Notes under the pieces: generated by a model
What the model was told of the DNA's origin: nothing
What the model saw: only the letters and a program-made list of their open reading frames with translations
Database searches by the model: none
Shown here: one piece after another, positions 62,001 to 64,000 of the stretch
Layout of the letters: every line of letters begins with the position of its first letter
How positions within the stretch are numbered: the stretch's first letter is position 1
Program-made: the position numbers and the translations under genes
NCBI RefSeq assembly: GCF_006149005.1
Contig: NZ_VBSL01000008.1
Coordinates: 62,001-126,000, forward strand
Direction of reading: 5' to 3'
Source of the DNA: Larkinella sp. C7
GTDB lineage: Bacteria > Bacteroidota > Bacteroidia > Cytophagales > Spirosomataceae
DNA length: 64,000 nt

Positions 62001-62462
62001 CGGCAGCGAAGCGATGAGCGGGTTGTCCAGGTGCTGGTCGAGGGAACACCTTATCCGGCGTATCTGGACGAAAAACTGATGAACCATGTGATTGTCAATC
62101 TGCTGTCGAATGCTTTTAAATTTTCAAAAGTCGATCCGCACCTGCGCATCCAGTTCAGAAAAGACAGCCTTGTTTTGCAGGTCATCGACCGGGGCATCGG
62201 CATACCGGCCAAAGATCTTTCGATGCTGTTCCAGGGCTTCTTCCGGGCCAGCAACACCACCGGCATTCCGGGAACCGGCCTGGGCCTGGTCATCACCCGG
62301 CAATTTGTGGAAATACACGGAGGACATCTGGACATTCAGAGCGAAGAAAACAACGGAACAACCGTCACTGTCACCCTGACAAAAGCGCAGAGCGAACCGT
62401 CGGCGTCGGCCAGTTTCCCGAAAGTCGCAGAAGTTGCTTTTCCCAGTGCCCCTCACTTTTAA
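59028..62462 (+). CDS. Multi-PAS/GAF sensor histidine kinase
   Basis: 1144 residues from a GTG at 59028 (30 bp after the regulator). No membrane helices. Approximate order: PAS (10-120), GAF (140-285), GAF (300-465), coiled coil (465-490), three PAS/PAC units (495-625, 625-760, 760-890), HisKA with His907 in FVSTASHEFRTPLTTI, and HATPase (N-box HVIVNLLSNAFKF, G1 VIDRGIGIP, G2 GTGLGLVI). A soluble sensor of this make-up normally integrates several intracellular cues such as redox, light or small ligands. The partner is the preceding LytTR regulator. No REC domain is attached. Confidence 0.92.
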   Translation: MEKLLQYWFNRSQQGVAILEPIRNEHRAITDFRCRLVNTAFAQIAGLSVEEITGKTVSGCWPTADAHWRLERLVSFLQSGHPQQLDEHYQNTNLNVWVHITLTPIEDQFLAEVQDITEQKTAELELQRRLSMESIISAISSQFITLDGFELDACITDALEQISRFNGADRAAIFRYSDDQQRGSCSHEWCGPGIMSSSHRFQNLPRAVFAWLHARLENRQVLQLTTDKLPPEAAEEKAIFDSIAIRSMIAVPLVLDDKTQGFIGFYAIDKPKVWDENDVHLLQTFSTLVVNAQHRQHQESAIRRANQRLQGLHTIDRALLSHQPIEQSPLLTALHHINALVPCERLTIFRFHETTGLAVAEYRLAEGVLEVNPGLAFSSHFITNLFQLSSRVQYLPDLQPDDDGFPPGLDLYERGFRSLVILPLYRRQVCIGAFTLVSTVPHFFTEEHLQIAQEVASQLAFVLNQQLADKELKQQNEHLEQRVEERTREIGQLSALHQAVLQHAGQAIVSTDINGVVQTANQAAEKLLGYQNHELIGRVPKIYPGPPDTPLPFITYELKDSDGVPADLFQVALKNKDYSYQECIAVGKDGRQVPILLVTTTLKEQDGTVVGYVGICTDISALKAAETQLRNLNQRLQLATQAAGQGIWEDDLVNNRLIWDDHLWTIFGMKPGRTDWTFQKFIQMVHPDDLPAFLEGTRHGKHQNTQDDRFSNVCRIIKPDGAIMYLEQDGLVVRDHQGHPVRAIGIAWDVTERKLAEEALRESEQRFREIAENVDEVFWIHSVEPFQLLYINPAYERVFGSSSPHTASFLNTILEEDRALVKSEFKKYRQGQEVTLQCRVLGTHQEICWLHVRTFVMKDDRGLPIRYIGIVNDISSQKEKEIVLLKSLEREQELNQLKSQFVSTASHEFRTPLTTIQSSVDLVRLYLDSPATTAQPAIRKHLKVIEKEVERVSELLSDLLTIGSIEAGKVSFKPRWVDVIAVCMEIIATHFRQRSDERVVQVLVEGTPYPAYLDEKLMNHVIVNLLSNAFKFSKVDPHLRIQFRKDSLVLQVIDRGIGIPAKDLSMLFQGFFRASNTTGIPGTGLGLVITRQFVEIHGGHLDIQSEENNGTTVTVTLTKAQSEPSASASFPKVAEVAFPSAPHF

Positions 62463-62607
62463 CCGTCGTTTTCCATCCGTTGAGCAACGCTGGAAGCACG
62501 CCAAAAAAGGTCTGCACGCCAGCCCGGCGGGCTTCCTTTCCGCGACGTAAGCCGTAAACTCGCTTCATAAAAATCATCGTTTGCGGAAATTTTAAAAAGT
62601 TTACTCG

Positions 62608-62615
62608 TACCTTTG
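62608..62615 (+). promoter_or_regulatory. Promoter -7 element for the Hsp70-family gene
   Basis: TACCTTTG, a perfect TAnnTTTG box, 100 bp before the ATG at 62716. A TTTG at 62580-62583 is the nearest -33 candidate, although its 24-bp distance is a little long. The rest of the 253-bp gap 62463-62715 shows nothing else. Confidence 0.5.
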
Positions 62616-62715
62616 CGCCCCTTTATCCAATCACAGCCCTGCTTTCCTGCTTCGTTCAGGCTCTTTTCCTGACGGTGAAAGGCTTTTGCGGGCTACATTT
62701 TGAGCTAAATCCGGG

Positions 62716-64000
62716 ATGACAACACTCTCTTGCGGAATCGACTTTGGTACCTCCAACTCCAGCATTGCCCTTGCCAACGATGGCGAAATCAGCCTCGTAC
62801 CGGTTGAACAGACGCACGTAACCATTCCGAGTGCTATTTTCTTTCAGCGCGCCGACAACAAGGCGTTTTATGGCCGAACCGCGGTCAATCTGTTTTTCGA
62901 CCGTCAGCAGGGCCGCTTCATGCGGAGTCTGAAACGGGTTTTGGGAACGCCCCTGATGAAACACGGCACCGTGGTGAACGGCACCACCATGAATTTCTCC
63001 AGCATCATCGCATCTTTTCTGAAAAAAATGAAGGAAAAAGCGGATGCCGTGGCGGGTCAGGAAATTGAAAATGTGGTGATGGGCCGACCCGTTCATTTTG
63101 TCGATCATTCGCCCGAATCGGATGCCCAGGCGCAGGCCGAACTGAAAGAAATTGCATTGCGGATTGGCTTCAAAAACGTCGAATTCCAGTTTGAACCCAT
63201 CGCGGCCGCCTTTGCCCACGAAGCCCGGCTTACGGGCGAGAAGCTGGCGATTGTAGCCGATCTGGGCGGTGGAACCTCCGATTTTACGGTGATCCGGTTA
63301 TCCAGTCAATCCGTCCGGAAAACGGATCGTTCGTCGGACATTTTAGCCAACACCGGGGTGCGGGTCGGGGGCAACGATTTTGACAAAGACCTGAGCCTGG
63401 CCGCCATCATGCCCGAACTGGGTTACCGGAGCCGCTATGGCGACAAACAACTGGAAGTTCCGCTGAAACCGTTTCACGATCTGGCCGAATGGAGCAAGGT
63501 CAACTTCCTCTATACGCCCAAACTCATCATGCAAACCCGGCAGTTGCTGTTTCAGTCGCACGACAAAAAACGGTACAAACGGCTTTTGAGTGTTCTCGAA
63601 AACGAAACCGGTCACGCCGTTCTGGCGGCTACCGAAGGTGCCAAAATTGCCCTGACGGACCAGGCCGAATACGCCACACCTTTCGATTTTGTGGAAACGG
63701 ATTTCGTGATTCCGATCCGGCGGACGCTGTTTGAAACGGCCATTTTGGGCGAAGTTGAAAAAATTGTGGCATCAGCCACGGAATGTTTGCAGAATGCCGG
63801 CGTGCGGCAACAGGACATCGACCTGGTCATTCTGACCGGCGGCTCCACCGAAGTACCGCTGATTCAGACCGAATTCAAGCGGCTTTTCCCGAATGCGGCC
63901 ATTGCCGACGAAAACAAGCTCTCCAGCGTTGGCCTGGGGCTGGCCTACGACAGCCAGAGCAAATTCGGTCGGAATTCAGCCCGCCAAATCGCATCGGTCT
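62716..64000 (+). CDS. Hsp70-family (YegD-like) chaperone, partial at the right edge
   Basis: The frame is open from the ATG at 62716 to the window edge (428 codons). Actin/Hsp70 ATPase motifs: phosphate-1 CGIDFGTSNSSIALAN (residues about 6-21), phosphate-2 IVADLGGGTSDFTVIRL and adenosine motif LVILTGGSTEVPLI. The GFKNVEFQFEPIAAAFAHEA stretch is also Hsp70-like. The length to the edge is close to the roughly 450 residues of E. coli YegD, an Hsp70 homologue without the substrate-binding domain, so probably only a few codons are missing. Substrate not known. It begins with its own promoter after the histidine kinase. Confidence 0.85.
   Translation, partial: MTTLSCGIDFGTSNSSIALANDGEISLVPVEQTHVTIPSAIFFQRADNKAFYGRTAVNLFFDRQQGRFMRSLKRVLGTPLMKHGTVVNGTTMNFSSIIASFLKKMKEKADAVAGQEIENVVMGRPVHFVDHSPESDAQAQAELKEIALRIGFKNVEFQFEPIAAAFAHEARLTGEKLAIVADLGGGTSDFTVIRLSSQSVRKTDRSSDILANTGVRVGGNDFDKDLSLAAIMPELGYRSRYGDKQLEVPLKPFHDLAEWSKVNFLYTPKLIMQTRQLLFQSHDKKRYKRLLSVLENETGHAVLAATEGAKIALTDQAEYATPFDFVETDFVIPIRRTLFETAILGEVEKIVASATECLQNAGVRQQDIDLVILTGGSTEVPLIQTEFKRLFPNAAIADENKLSSVGLGLAYDSQSKFGRNSARQIASV

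Noticed and set aside
1-64000. tRNA, rRNA, riboswitch, prophage, integrase or IS transposase
   Set aside because: I looked for cloverleaf-like and conserved RNA segments and for transposase or integrase motifs and saw none that I could support. A covariance-model scan would be decisive.

Overview
The window reads as chromosome from a Gram-negative Bacteroidota bacterium of the Cytophagales, most like the Spirosoma/Larkinella group (inference from gene content, no search possible). The signs are a SusC/SusD pair, several LytTR response regulators, carboxypeptidase-regulatory-like N-termini, many signal peptides ending in 'AQ', poor Shine-Dalgarno sequences, and promoters of the Bacteroidota type (TTG-N19/20-TAnnTTTG). 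I see no tRNA, rRNA, IS transposase, prophage or CRISPR array.

1-8.6 kb: a translationally coupled pair of unknown membrane/exported proteins (the second runs off the left edge); an Rrf2 regulator plus NAD(P)H-binding oxidoreductase that share a 21-bp operator; a membrane histidine kinase; a three-gene minus-strand operon (DUF1080/PA14-like exported protein, CsaA-like tRNA-binding protein, sorbosone-dehydrogenase-like protein fused to an azurin-type copper domain); and a creatininase-family amidohydrolase.

8.6-28 kb: cytochrome bd oxidase (cydA, cydB) whose two genes are separated by an antisense four-helix-bundle gene flanked by inverted repeats; an S41 protease; a LytS/LytTR two-component pair; two small AT-rich coiled-coil ORFs; Mn catalase; endonuclease V; a lipoprotein-sorting-like protein; a large CarboxypepD/DUF5686-like/M1 aminopeptidase fusion; an 84-bp tandem palindromic repeat array; a membrane-anchored AraC regulator; a small exported protein; and a DUF2339/DUF3999-like pair.

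28-54 kb: one long plus-strand polysaccharide utilization locus. A promoter at 28.17 kb drives susC-susD, then a GH88/105-like hydrolase, SGNH esterase, two paralogous clan GH-A (GH39-like) enzymes around an alpha/alpha-toroid protein, a 69-bp repeat array, a GH28-like enzyme, a sodium:solute symporter, an SDR, an RraA-like aldolase, a heparinase II/III-like lyase, a VOC protein, a zinc alcohol dehydrogenase, two more esterases, and, past a convergent IclR regulator, a bile-acid-symporter-family transporter and a sulfatase. The genes overlap or nearly touch, so they probably act together: outer-membrane import, deacetylation, desulfation and hydrolysis of an acidic (uronate-containing, possibly sulfated) glycan, sugar uptake by the symporter and oxidation/aldol cleavage in the cytoplasm. 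No hybrid two-component or SusR regulator is present; IclR is the only candidate local regulator.

54-64 kb: an arginyltransferase-like protein, a paralogue of the small exported protein of region two, an SDR with an N-terminal membrane anchor, an esterase, a small lipoprotein, a LytTR response regulator followed by a 1144-residue PAS/GAF histidine kinase, and an Hsp70-family (YegD-like) chaperone cut by the right edge. Several families of palindromic intergenic repeats punctuate the window and in three places reach into the 3' ends of genes (cydA, the M1 fusion, the symporter).
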